Source: an uncultured PS1 clade bacterium
GTDB taxonomy: Bacteria; Pseudomonadota; Gammaproteobacteria; PS1; Pseudothioglobaceae
DNA: 18,476 bases
NCBI GenBank assembly: GCA_937950605.1
Contig: CALFDA010000021.1
Coordinates: 1-18,476 of the forward strand
Direction of reading: 5' to 3'
Numbering within the stretch: the first letter of the stretch is position 1; the number at the start of each line of letters is the position of its first letter. The notes under the pieces were generated by a model. The model did not search any database, was not told where the DNA came from, and saw only the letters and a program-made list of their open reading frames with translations. Shown here one piece after another: positions 1 to 7,636 of this stretch. The position numbers and the translations under genes are program-made.

Positions 1-186
1 GGCTCAACTGATGCGCCTATGTTTCTTAATGAATTTGATGCCAATCATGATGGCAACATGGATAGCGTTATAACATTTAGGGATTATAGTAATGTGTCTA
101 TCACCTTAAACAATGTAACAGGATTAGATTTAGCAACTATGGTAGCTATGGCAGCTGATGGTGGTATTAGTATTGTTATGCCATGA
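1..186 (+). CDS. C-terminal end of an unidentified protein with a calcium-binding-type loop (partial, 5' end outside window)
   Basis: An open frame enters from the left edge and ends at TGA 184-186, leaving 61 residues. Residues 13-21 of the fragment read DANHDGNMD. This fits the DxNxDGxxD calcium-binding loop found in EF-hand, dockerin and thrombospondin type 3 repeats. The rest is rich in N, T, S, G and A (SITLNNVTGLDLATM, then AADGGISIVMP). That composition suits the tail of a large secreted or surface beta-rich protein. The family cannot be named from this fragment. The start, any signal peptide and the domain layout lie outside the window. The motif is seen directly; the surface location is inference. 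Confidence 0.6.
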   Translation, partial: GSTDAPMFLNEFDANHDGNMDSVITFRDYSNVSITLNNVTGLDLATMVAMAADGGISIVMP

Positions 187-232
187 TAATAAAAAAGCAT
201 AAACAACAGAACATGCTATAATTTCAGCAGGT

Positions 233-655
233 ATGTTAAATAATAAAGAAAAAAAGAAAAATTTTCAGCTGAAATTATTGAAAATGAGTTTGCCAAAAAA
301 TATACTAATGTGTCATATACACAAGGAGAAGATCCGCCAGATATTTATTTGGAATACGACTCTAAAAAAGTAGCCATAGAATTAACTGAATTACACCGAG
401 ACCTTTACAAAAATGGAACATCAATTGGTATGTCTTATGAGAATTTTATTAAAAATATAAAGATAAACATCCCTGATTACACAGGTTATTTAGTTGTAAT
501 ACATCATGCAAATATTAAGTTAACTAGGCAACTAAAAAAAAGACATTGAAAACTTTTTAAAGAGTATAAACCCTGAAAACCCTGAAACAACAAAATGTAT
601 TGATGGTGTCTATGTAAAAATAATTGCAATATTATCGGCTAAAAACACCTTTTGA
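233..655 (+). pseudogene. Frameshifted gene resembling a PD-(D/E)xK-type nuclease or hypothetical protein
   Basis: One protein can be followed through three reading segments. ATG 233 opens with MLNNKEKKK. The reading then moves at the A-rich run 249-261 into FSAEIIENEFAKKY. It continues through DPPDIYLEYDSKKVAIELTE and moves back at the eight-A run 534-541 into DIENFLKSINPENPE, ending at TGA 653-655. The two shifts are compensating, so the first and last segments share a frame. The middle holds PDIYL, about ten residues, then AIELTEL, which resembles the D...E-x-T/K core of PD-(D/E)xK nucleases. This is a pattern match only. Joined, the product would be about 140 residues. Either the gene is decayed or the assembly has homopolymer errors. 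Confidence 0.5.
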
Positions 656-825
656 GTTTATGATTGAAAATTAGCAAAAAATATATGGGTGTTTTTTATA
701 TAATTCTATAAAACGCAAGGGCGAGGGTAGACAAATTATATAGAATTCTAAATTTAGATTTTTTGCTTGCTGTTTATAATCCTTGTGTTGTAGATAAAAG
801 ACAATGATTTTTTAATGAATTATGT

Positions 826-1269
826 ATGGATACAGATAACTTGAGTCAATTAAAACGCTTTGATTATTTAGAAGCACTCGGTGTGCCCAAATTTTTATAC
901 ACCAAACCGACGCGGACAACAAAGCCTAATGTGCAAAAAATTCGCGTTAAATGTTTGGTGATTGAAACACGAGGCATGCATTCTTTTTGTAAAGTTGGCA
1001 AAACTCAAGACTTCTTGTTGAAGATGTTAAGTGCTATCAAAATTGCAAAAAATGATATTAAGTGTGTTGCCATAGATGCGAATGATTTAGATAATATTCT
1101 CCAACAATACGATGCTAAAAGTGTGTTGTTGATGAGTAAAAATTTATTTTCTGATACTAAGTCGCATTTTCACACCCATCATCCAAGTGAGATTTTGGCA
1201 AATGAAACACTAAAACGCGATGCGTGGGAGACACTAAAACAACTAAAAAATTTTTTACACAAAACATGA
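826..1269 (+). CDS. HolD-like protein, possible DNA polymerase III psi subunit
   Basis: This 147-residue soluble protein shares two short regions with E. coli HolD as I remember it. Residues 14-28 (YLEALGVPKFLYTKP) align with the HolD N-terminal LQQLGI..W.LRRP segment that binds chi. The C-terminal ILANETLKRDAWETLKQL resembles the HolD LRANPTARAALWQQI region. HolD is about 137 residues, so length fits. Psi joins chi to the clamp loader tau/gamma subunits and links it to SSB. The middle is poorly conserved, as is usual for psi, so this call is moderate. ATG 826 is the first in-frame start, and no clear Shine-Dalgarno sequence precedes it. The stop overlaps the queH start (ATGA, 1266-1269), so the two are probably cotranscribed and translationally coupled. 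Confidence 0.5.
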   Translation: MDTDNLSQLKRFDYLEALGVPKFLYTKPTRTTKPNVQKIRVKCLVIETRGMHSFCKVGKTQDFLLKMLSAIKIAKNDIKCVAIDANDLDNILQQYDAKSVLLMSKNLFSDTKSHFHTHHPSEILANETLKRDAWETLKQLKNFLHKT

Positions 1270-1967
1270 GGCACTCTACAATAGATTACAGTCTATCGGG
1301 TTATAAACGCCCCAAATTGCAAACCCCAAACGGTGAAAAAAAACTGCTACTACACTCATGTTGTGCCCCTTGTGCGTGTGAGATTATGGAATCCTTAAGT
1401 GCTTCAGGGATTGACACAACAATCTTTTTTTACAATCCAAACATTCACCCACAAGAAGAATACGAATTGCGCAAACAAGAAAATATTCGCTTTGCAAAAA
1501 AATTGGGCATGCTTTTTGTTGATGCAGATTATGATACACACAACTGGTTTGAATGCGTTAAAGGACAAGAAGATGAACCAGAACGCGGTGCGCGTTGCAC
1601 CACCTGTTTTAACATGCGTTTTAAAGTAAGTGTGCAATATGCTAATGCACACGGTTTTGATTTAATGTCTTCTACGCTTGGTATTTCTCGTTGGAAAGAT
1701 ATCAATCAAATCAACAACTGTGGTGCACATGCCGTTAAAGAATTTGAAAATGTTGCGTATTGGGATTTTAATTGGCGCAAGCAAGGTGGTTCATCTAGAA
1801 TGTTAGAATTGTCAAAACGAGAAGGTTTTTATCAGCAAGAATATTGTGGTTGCGTTTATTCATTGCGCGATACTAATCGTTGGCGTCTATCACATGGCAG
1901 GGAAAAAGTTCAGCGTGGAGTTAAGTTTTATGCTGAGGCAATGCAGAATCTAGACACAGTATTGTAG
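1266..1967 (+). CDS. queH: Epoxyqueuosine reductase QueH
   Basis: QueH carries out the last step of tRNA queuosine synthesis, reducing epoxyqueuosine to queuosine in the GUN-anticodon tRNAs. It is the cobalamin-independent alternative to QueG. The 233-residue product has the family cysteines: Cys32-Cys33 in LLLHSCCAPC (with Cys36), Cys111/Cys114 in RCTTC, and Cys194/Cys196 in YCGC. These ligate an iron-sulfur cluster and a further iron. The conserved FYNPNIHP (55-62) and TLGISRWKD (137-145) are also present. I chose ATG 1266 because it overlaps the preceding stop as ATGA. An in-frame start at 1224 would lie deep inside the upstream gene. QueC, which makes the preQ0 precursor, is encoded elsewhere in this window (14742-15422). 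Confidence 0.93.
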   Translation: MRHSTIDYSLSGYKRPKLQTPNGEKKLLLHSCCAPCACEIMESLSASGIDTTIFFYNPNIHPQEEYELRKQENIRFAKKLGMLFVDADYDTHNWFECVKGQEDEPERGARCTTCFNMRFKVSVQYANAHGFDLMSSTLGISRWKDINQINNCGAHAVKEFENVAYWDFNWRKQGGSSRMLELSKREGFYQQEYCGCVYSLRDTNRWRLSHGREKVQRGVKFYAEAMQNLDTVL

Positions 1968-2305
1968 TTGCTATATTGCAAACCATAGGTTGTTAATCGA
2001 TCAAAGTATAACAATATGGTTTGTCGTTAGAGATAGATAAACATGTCAACGGTTTTAATAGCACCTGAGAATATTGTTTAATAATTTGTCAAAACAGACA
2101 AAATAAAGTTGTTGCTTTTAATAGGGCAACAAAATAAATCTATGTTATCGAATATGAATCCTTAGCCCAATATCGCCATAAAACACACAAAACAACTTAT
2201 ATATCTTTATTATTTTTTTGGATAAAAAAGCACTATTTTTTATATTTTCTAAGCCCTAATATAATTAACCAGCAAAATCTAGACTTAAGAATTTGAAATT
2301 AGCAG
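1968..2305. other. Gene-free stretch with three inverted repeats
   Basis: I see no coding frame on either strand between queH and the glycosyltransferase. Three inverted repeats are visible. CAAACCATA (1979-1987) pairs with TATGGTTTG (2015-2023). TTTGTC (2085-2090) pairs with GACAAA (2097-2102) across AAAACA. TTGTTGC (2109-2115) pairs with GCAACAA (2126-2132). None is followed by a clear T-run in either direction. They could slow or end transcription from queH or from the glycosyltransferase gene, but this is not shown. The remainder is A/T-rich without recognisable structure. Confidence 0.4.
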
Positions 2306-3028
2306 TTAATTTGAAAAAATATTTCTAATAACAATCCATGCCCTATATAAAGGACGCATGAACTCATTTTTTATTTTTGTTGATATATTTTTTTTAGTTG
2401 AAATTGTAGAGCCATTTAGCACAAAATCTTGGTGGGATATTAAACCCTTTTCTAAACTCCAAGTTTGCACATTATGAAGCCAAAGCATTTGTTGTAGAGT
2501 GTCAACTGGTGCTTTGAAATGTTGTATTTTTCCTAGAAAAATTTTAGTAGCGGCTTTACCATAAATCGAGCCAATGTTTCCTAATGGTGGTGTTTGATAA
2601 CGAATCAGCACAACGCCATCTATATTTTTTCTTTGTTTTTCTATCATGCCTTTTTTGCCTGATAGGTCAATTACAATATTTTCATCTAAATGTTTGAATA
2701 AAATTTTAACCGTATCTTCAAAGTTATCATGTATTTTTACATCATCTTCCAATACAACACATGCCTTAGAATTATGATTTGACACTATTTTCCAAGCATT
2801 ATGCCAACTTAGAGCACAACCAATTTCCCCGCTAGATAGGCTTGCATAATGAATCCATGAGTGTTTTGATTGTTGTTGGTAGGATTGTAATATTTTGGGC
2901 TGAATTTGGCGACCATCACATGCCACGATTCTATCAAATGGCATGTTTATTTTCGACAACTGCTTACCTACATAAGATAGTCTCTCAGGACTTCTATCGA
3001 GGTTAATAACGTAAATAGGAATTTTCAT
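2306..3028 (-). CDS. Glycosyltransferase family 25 (LPS/LOS biosynthesis type)
   Basis: This 240-residue protein has the GT25 layout seen in LOS galactosyltransferases such as LgtB and Lex2B. YVINLDRSPERL (6-17) is at the N-terminus, followed by VACDGR (35-40) and SLSSGEIGCALSWHNAW (63-79). VVLEDDV (91-97) carries the acidic metal-binding residues. Such enzymes transfer sugars from nucleotide donors onto lipooligosaccharide or other surface glycans at the cytoplasmic face of the inner membrane. The acceptor cannot be deduced. The start is well supported: GGAGG lies 5 bases before ATG. The gene stands alone, with over 300 gene-free bases on each side, and is not within a visible LPS cluster. 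That isolation fits an acquired or phase-shuffled surface gene, but this is inference. Confidence 0.85.
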   Translation of the reverse strand: MKIPIYVINLDRSPERLSYVGKQLSKINMPFDRIVACDGRQIQPKILQSYQQQSKHSWIHYASLSSGEIGCALSWHNAWKIVSNHNSKACVVLEDDVKIHDNFEDTVKILFKHLDENIVIDLSGKKGMIEKQRKNIDGVVLIRYQTPPLGNIGSIYGKAATKIFLGKIQHFKAPVDTLQQMLWLHNVQTWSLEKGLISHQDFVLNGSTISTKKNISTKIKNEFMRPLYRAWIVIRNIFSN

Positions 3029-3334
3029 TAAACCCTCCGATATTTTTTTAATTCAAGGTGATTATTGGGGATTGTTGCAAAATAAAAATAAAACATTAGA
3101 ATTTAACCGATTTGCCAATACGCTTATTATTATTGTTATCAAAGCATTTATAAGCATTAGTGTATAAATAAAATTTTGGAAATTATCCATTTAACTTGGC
3201 AAAATAAATCACACCTATTTAATTATGAAACCATGTCCTGTATAAACGCTATTGGCAATTTTTTGTTTAGTTTTACTTTGGCAGACTCTTTAGATTGCTT
3301 ATTTTCTAGTGCGTTTGATTTTAGTAAGTCTTTT
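3029..3334. other. Gene-free stretch; one short overlapping frame of doubtful meaning
   Basis: No gene is convincing here. On the minus strand a 47-codon frame runs from ATG 3366 to TAA 3223. It overlaps the end of the nuclease pseudogene in another frame and is lysine-rich (begins MLYVTQNQKIEKDLLKS). It has no ribosome binding site. It could be an old C-terminal extension lost to a frameshift. Upstream of the glycosyltransferase start the sequence is A/T-rich with no confident promoter. Confidence 0.35.
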
Positions 3335-4021
3335 TCAATCTTTTGGTTTTGTGTTACATACAGCATCTAATTTATTTATAAGGTTATCCATGTTACATGC
3401 AATAACTTTAGCAGTGCACAAACTTTCCAAATACTGCATTTTTGTCATGCTAGCCTTAGTATCTTTTGTTGAATAATATTCGCCATCTGCAATAGCAACA
3501 AATATCGTATTTTCCAATAGGCTATCTCTATTTGATTTTATGAAATCTTGTAATTCTTTATACTGATGATTTTGTGCTCCACCTTTATCCTTAGTATATT
3601 TATGAGATGCATATATTTCATAATCCTTATAGTCCCACTTAAAATCTAATGTTTTTGCTGTTGAGTATTTTTTTGATTTTTCTAACTCATCTTTATTCAA
3701 AATAACACCACCAACAACATATAATTCATCATTTGGTAGATTTATAAAATTTGAAACATTTAGCATTTTCTAAATCATTGTTGCGACAGTTTTTTCATAA
3801 AAATTTTGTTTTGCTGGACTTTTTACAAAAGAAATAACTGCTGTATCACAAGCCTTTATATCTTTGATAATATCCGCTTCAGGTATGCCATATTCTGCAG
3901 ATCTTTTTTCTATTTTTTGCATTAAATCAGCATCTTTATTTTTTAATTCTTCTCTCACCGAATCAAAGTTTTCTTCAACAGCCCGCTGGTATTTTGTTTT
4001 GTATTCTTGTTGATAATTCAT
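3335..4021 (-). pseudogene. Type II restriction endonuclease-like gene split by an in-frame TAG
   Basis: Two frames, 3770-4021 (83 residues) and 3335-3766 (143 residues), lie in the same phase and are separated only by TAG (3770-3772) and one AAA codon. Read through, they give one protein of about 228 residues, a common size for a type II endonuclease. The first part ends in SPAKQNFYEK (68-77), a phrase resembling the conserved pre-catalytic region of several such enzymes. The second has TLDFKWDYKDYEIYASHK, then KGGAQNHQY, then IFVAIADGEYY. This looks like a divergent PD-(D/E)xK core, but the exact catalytic residues are uncertain. ATG 4021 overlaps the methyltransferase stop (bases 4018-4021), the usual coupling of a modification-restriction pair. 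Unless TAG is suppressed, the second half would need internal initiation at ATG 3766. Confidence 0.6.
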
Positions 4022-4962
4022 AGCATAACCTCTGATATTAACTTTCTTGCCAGTTTAAAATCTAGCCTTCTTCTATACATGCCATCTGCCCTAATACCTT
4101 TAAACGGAGTCATAAAAATATCGTAAGTTTGCTCTCTCATGTTGTTTAATGTAGTATTAAGTCTACCAATAAAACTATCAGTTATCTGCACTCCATCAAT
4201 AGATATTTTAGTAATAGAACGTGATGATTGTTGTATTTTATAACCTTTTAAATCACTACCTCTATAAAATTCTATAGAGGCTCGCTTAGTATTATCAATC
4301 GCTACAAGCCCCAAATCTCCATTTTCAACATTAAATCTTATATTGTTATTTCTTTCTTGTGGCAGGTGTTTTTTTATTTTTGATAGTTTGCCAATATATT
4401 TTTCATCAACAAATATATCAGTATCAGTTGCTTTGTTGGCATTAAACATAGCAAGACAAACAGGATTATCTGTATCTGTAAATAATCTATCTTGGACCAC
4501 AATAACACTATCCAATCTATCTAAAAAAGCACCGCTATTTAAAAAAGATGCTGGTATTAGTGCCGCCACATAAGGACAATTTTCTAAACATATCTCTATA
4601 CTGTATTTGTACAAATTGTCCCATTTTGTATCAGGAAAAGATAGTTGTAATCTTTTCGCTCTGCTTTTGTATAACCAAGGGGGATTAGTAATACATACAT
4701 CATATCCTTTTGGAAAGTTTAATAATGTATCCTGTTTTTTAACACTTAGGTGTTGTGGATTTAAGTCAAAAGATGAAAATTTATTGCACAATCCTATATC
4801 TTGCAAAGATGAAATAATGTGATTTGCTCCAGCGAATGGTTCTAACACCGTTTTTTCTTTAACTCTTGCTTTTTCAGCCCATTTAACAAATTTTTTGTGA
4901 TTAAAAGGGTTGTGTAAGTTTGTATAAAAAACACCATTTTGTTTTTTAATTGTGTCTTTCAT
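4018..4962 (-). CDS. Type II DNA adenine methyltransferase
   Basis: This 314-residue protein methylates DNA using S-adenosylmethionine. Motif X-like GVFYT is at 10-14, motif I VLEPFAGANHII at 39-50, and the catalytic motif IV TNPPW at 92-96. The X-I-IV order followed by a C-terminal target-recognition region is that of gamma-class N6-adenine methyltransferases. The recognition sequence cannot be read from the protein. Its stop overlaps the start of the broken endonuclease gene, so the two form a modification-restriction pair. Here the methyltransferase is intact and the nuclease is interrupted, so it may now act as an orphan. ATG 4962 overlaps by one base the TAA of a short upstream frame (TAATG), which suggests coupled translation. 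Confidence 0.85.
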   Translation of the reverse strand: MKDTIKKQNGVFYTNLHNPFNHKKFVKWAEKARVKEKTVLEPFAGANHIISSLQDIGLCNKFSSFDLNPQHLSVKKQDTLLNFPKGYDVCITNPPWLYKSRAKRLQLSFPDTKWDNLYKYSIEICLENCPYVAALIPASFLNSGAFLDRLDSVIVVQDRLFTDTDNPVCLAMFNANKATDTDIFVDEKYIGKLSKIKKHLPQERNNNIRFNVENGDLGLVAIDNTKRASIEFYRGSDLKGYKIQQSSRSITKISIDGVQITDSFIGRLNTTLNNMREQTYDIFMTPFKGIRADGMYRRRLDFKLARKLISEVML

Positions 4963-5078
4963 TATTCTATCAACCCTCTATAAGTCATTGCCTTGCTAAA
5001 CACATCTCTAAATATAATATTCCATCTACTGTGTCCATTGGGCAATTACACCTCATTGAATCTAAAAAGTGAACTCAT
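4962..5078 (-). pseudogene. Short decayed frame coupled to the methyltransferase start
   Basis: From ATG 5078 the minus strand reads MSSLFRFNEV, then TAA. It continues in the same phase for 27 residues, including SRWNIIFRDVFSKAM and YRGLIE, and ends at TAA 4962-4964. The last A of that stop is the first base of the methyltransferase ATG. Composition is protein-like and the one-base overlap is typical of an operon. It may be the tail of a broken gene that once preceded the methyltransferase, possibly a controller gene or a fragment brought in with the system. I do not recognise the family, and no Shine-Dalgarno sequence is clear. It could also be chance. Confidence 0.3.
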
Positions 5079-5159
5079 TTATATATTTATCAATATGCTT
5101 GTTACTAAAATCTTGCAATTAACAACCAAGTATTTGGCACAACAAATATTTCTTCGAAT

Positions 5160-6104
5160 CTATTCGCCTAAAAATTTTTCGGCATCTAGTGCTGCCATAC
5201 AGCCTGAACCTGCTGAAGTAACTGCCTGTCTATAAACGTGGTCTGCCACGTCTCCTGCCGCAAATACACCCTTAACACTGGTTTGAGTAGCATTACCTTG
5301 CGTGCCACTTTGCACCTGAATATAATCATGTTTTATGTCTAAATGCCCTTCAAAAATAGCCGTATTTGGCGTGTGTCCAATAGCAATAAATACACCATGC
5401 ACATCAATTTCTTTGGTGTTGCCGTCATTGTCTCTTAGTCTTAAACCCGTAACCCCTGTATCATTACCTAACACTTCATCAAGGTTGTGATTGTATTCAA
5501 TTTTAATATTTCCTGTTTTTGATTTTTCAATAAGTTGCTTAGATAAGATTTTTTCGCTAGAAAATTTATCTCGACGATGCACAATAGTTACATGTTTAGC
5601 AATATTTGACAAAAATAACGCCTCTTCTACCGCGGTATTGCCACCACCAATTACAGCAACTTTTTGTTCGCGATAAAAGAAGCCATCACAAGTTGCACAA
5701 GCACTTACACCCCTGCCTTTAAAAACTTCTTCTGATTCTAGCCCTAAATATCGCGCACTTGCACCCGTGGCAATAATTAATGCATCAGCAGTGTATTTTG
5801 TTTCCGCGCCGTATAATTTAAAAGGTCTAGACGAAAAATCAACATCAATTATAGTGTCATTGATAATTTCGGTATTAAAACGCTCGGCATGTCGTTGCAT
5901 ACGCGTCATTAAATCAGGTCCTTGCACACCTTCAGCATCACCTGGCCAATTATCAACTCCAGTGGTACTCATTAATTGCCCGCCTTGCTGCATGCCACTA
6001 ATAATAACAGGTTTAAGATTTGCCCTAGCCGCATAAATAGCCGCAGAGTAGCCAGCAGGTCCAGAACCAATAATTAAAACTCTGCAATGTTTATTTTTAT
6101 CCAT
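5160..6104 (-). CDS. trxB: Thioredoxin reductase
   Basis: This FAD flavoenzyme passes electrons from NADPH to thioredoxin in the cytoplasm. The 314-residue protein has the FAD-binding GSGPAGYSAAIYAA from residue 13 and the redox pair CATC at 136-139, the same position as in E. coli TrxB. The NADPH site GGGNTAVEEAL starts at 153, and the C-terminal FAD segment is VFAAGDV. Length matches the family (about 315-321). I place the start at ATG 6104, ten bases after AGAGG. An in-frame TTG at 6113 sits too close to that site. The gene is monocistronic here, with a palindrome at 6242-6267 in the upstream gap. Confidence 0.95.
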   Translation of the reverse strand: MDKNKHCRVLIIGSGPAGYSAAIYAARANLKPVIISGMQQGGQLMSTTGVDNWPGDAEGVQGPDLMTRMQRHAERFNTEIINDTIIDVDFSSRPFKLYGAETKYTADALIIATGASARYLGLESEEVFKGRGVSACATCDGFFYREQKVAVIGGGNTAVEEALFLSNIAKHVTIVHRRDKFSSEKILSKQLIEKSKTGNIKIEYNHNLDEVLGNDTGVTGLRLRDNDGNTKEIDVHGVFIAIGHTPNTAIFEGHLDIKHDYIQVQSGTQGNATQTSVKGVFAAGDVADHVYRQAVTSAGSGCMAALDAEKFLGE

Positions 6105-6241
6105 AAATATCAATCCTCTATGCTTGTGTAAATTTAAAATAATTAAAATGTTAGAAAATGATAAAAATATGCTATTTCAAGCAAACTTTCTTGCCCTATA
6201 ATTTACTATGAATGTGCGTATCATCGTTGCTAGTAGGGCAT

Positions 6242-6267
6242 TTATTTAGATACTAATATCTAAATAA
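6242..6267. repeat. Perfect 11-bp inverted repeat upstream of trxB
   Basis: TTATTTAGATA (6242-6252) and TATCTAAATAA (6257-6267) are exact inverses around CTAA. The repeat lies between the YbiB-family stop (6322) and the trxB start (6104). No T-run follows on the minus strand (next bases are AATGCCC), so an intrinsic terminator is unlikely. A dimeric regulator site is a reasonable alternative. An AT-only chance palindrome cannot be excluded. Confidence 0.4.
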
Positions 6268-6321
6268 CCTAAATAAAATATTCGCTTTTCTAAGCATGTT
6301 TAATTTTGCAACAGTCTCGGA

Positions 6322-7386
6322 TTATATACGCCCTAATGTTTTTCCAGAATCTAAAATTGCTCTTGTTGCTTCTGCTGCTTCAGCTAATGAGTTTAGTTTT
6401 TTGGTGTGCCAAAGAATCAAACTAGCAGATAAGACCAAACCATCATAGAATAAACCTTTATCACCAGACAGTGCAGATTTTCCTAACTCAACTGTATATT
6501 TAGCTAAATCTTTAATGTCATTATTCTCTACACTTAAATCATTAGGAAAAGCAATCGCACGCAATTCTTGCTCTATGCCAAGTGCTTTGGGGTTAATATC
6601 AACTTTGTTCATTTCGGTTAAACCTTGGTATGAAATCATCAACCCTTGTTGACGCAACGAAGGAATCACACCGCCCTCAATACCGCGTACTAACAAGGCA
6701 GTATCCATGCCAGAAAAATTAGCTAAATGTGCATAAATTGGTGGGTATAACTTATGGACATAGCCTAGAATTGAGTGTGTAGTTTTTGCCCTTAGAGGAC
6801 CAATCAGTGTTTCTACTGTGTTGATAACAGTGCGCTTAATTAGTTTATTTCTTAATGGAACTAAATCGTGCAAACTAGGACAGTAACGCGCCTGATCAAT
6901 ATAACTCCAACCGATAGATGAATCTTCTAATCGGCTTTTTGCTTGTTTGGTGGATAAATCTACATCTAATCCTAACGCCTGATTAATATGCCTGTGTGTT
7001 AATCCAAATTTGGGCGATACGCTATCAAGCCCATGAATTACTGTTGGCAAACCCAATTCTGCTAATAGTGGTGGCAAAAAAGCAGAAATTGGAATCGAGC
7101 GATTGTAACCATTATATGGCTCTCCCAAATCTACTAAACAATCAATATCAACCTTTTGTGTATCGCTTTGGGAAAGAATAGCCTCCAAAATGCCTTTATT
7201 TTCTTCCATGCTTTCACGTTTCATGCGTAAAGCAATTAAAAAAATAGCTGATTGCACATCGTCAATCTCGCCACGTAACACGCTTTGCATGCCTGCTTTA
7301 GCCTCCTCACGGCTAATATCTTTACTCAATTCTGGACCAGTTGCCAAACGTTGAATGATAGATTCTATTAAGTCTTGTGAATTCAT
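6322..7386 (-). CDS. TrpD2/YbiB-family protein (anthranilate phosphoribosyltransferase fold)
   Basis: This 354-residue protein has the fold of anthranilate phosphoribosyltransferase. The N-terminal helical domain covers roughly residues 1-75 and the large alpha/beta domain the rest. The PRPP-binding glycine loop of true TrpD (GTGGD...) is replaced by DLGEPYNGYNR (86-96), and no tryptophan genes are adjacent. Both points place it in the TrpD2 (YbiB) branch. E. coli YbiB is described as a nucleic-acid-binding protein without the transferase activity. Conserved HGLDSVSPKFG (118-128), VNTVETLIGPLRAKT-like sequence and VRGIEGGVIPSL are visible. ATG 7386 is used; the preceding bases hold no strong Shine-Dalgarno sequence. 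Confidence 0.82.
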   Translation of the reverse strand: MNSQDLIESIIQRLATGPELSKDISREEAKAGMQSVLRGEIDDVQSAIFLIALRMKRESMEENKGILEAILSQSDTQKVDIDCLVDLGEPYNGYNRSIPISAFLPPLLAELGLPTVIHGLDSVSPKFGLTHRHINQALGLDVDLSTKQAKSRLEDSSIGWSYIDQARYCPSLHDLVPLRNKLIKRTVINTVETLIGPLRAKTTHSILGYVHKLYPPIYAHLANFSGMDTALLVRGIEGGVIPSLRQQGLMISYQGLTEMNKVDINPKALGIEQELRAIAFPNDLSVENNDIKDLAKYTVELGKSALSGDKGLFYDGLVLSASLILWHTKKLNSLAEAAEATRAILDSGKTLGRI

Positions 7387-7496
7387 TTCTATATATTTTT
7401 TAAGGGTAATTTATTGCTAGATAATAATACCTTATTCAAGTATTGTTTGCGATGTTTGGCAATTTAGTCTCTTTTTACAAGTATCACAAAACTAAA

Positions 7497-7537
7497 AAAA
7501 ATGATTAAAAATCAAAATTTTTATTTCAATCATTTTT
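7497..7537 (-). terminator. AT-rich hairpin with T-run, likely terminator of the transglycosylase gene
   Basis: AAAAATGATT (7497-7506) and AATCATTTTT (7528-7537) are exact inverses. The inner AAAAAT (7507-7512) and ATTTTT (7517-7522) can also pair. Read on the minus strand, the stem is followed by a T-run (complement of A 7494-7500). It lies about 100 bases after the transglycosylase stop. A more GC-rich hairpin lies between them: CACTGCTAA at 7554-7562 against TTAGCACAGTG at 7569-7579, with a two-base bulge. Confidence 0.5.
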
Positions 7538-7636
7538 GCAGATACTTTATTAACACTGCTAATGAGGCTTAGCACAGTGCAAAATCTGGCTAGTTATTTA
7601 TGTTTTTAATCGGTGTTGCTAATACTTTTGTCTGCT

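Noticed and set aside
641..699. AAAAACACC / GGTGTTTTTT pair as a terminator of the 5' pseudogene
   Set aside because: The loop is nearly 40 bases long, so it is a weak intrinsic terminator candidate.
3223..3366. 47-codon minus-strand frame continuing past the nuclease pseudogene in another phase
   Set aside because: It has no ribosome binding site, and the nuclease frame already reaches a plausible C-terminus near 3335. It is mentioned only as a doubtful former extension.
3176..3370. 64-residue plus-strand frame
   Set aside because: It lies opposite the lysine-rich minus-strand frame and the end of the nuclease gene, with no ATG-linked ribosome binding site. Its phenylalanine-rich product is what AT-rich antisense DNA gives.
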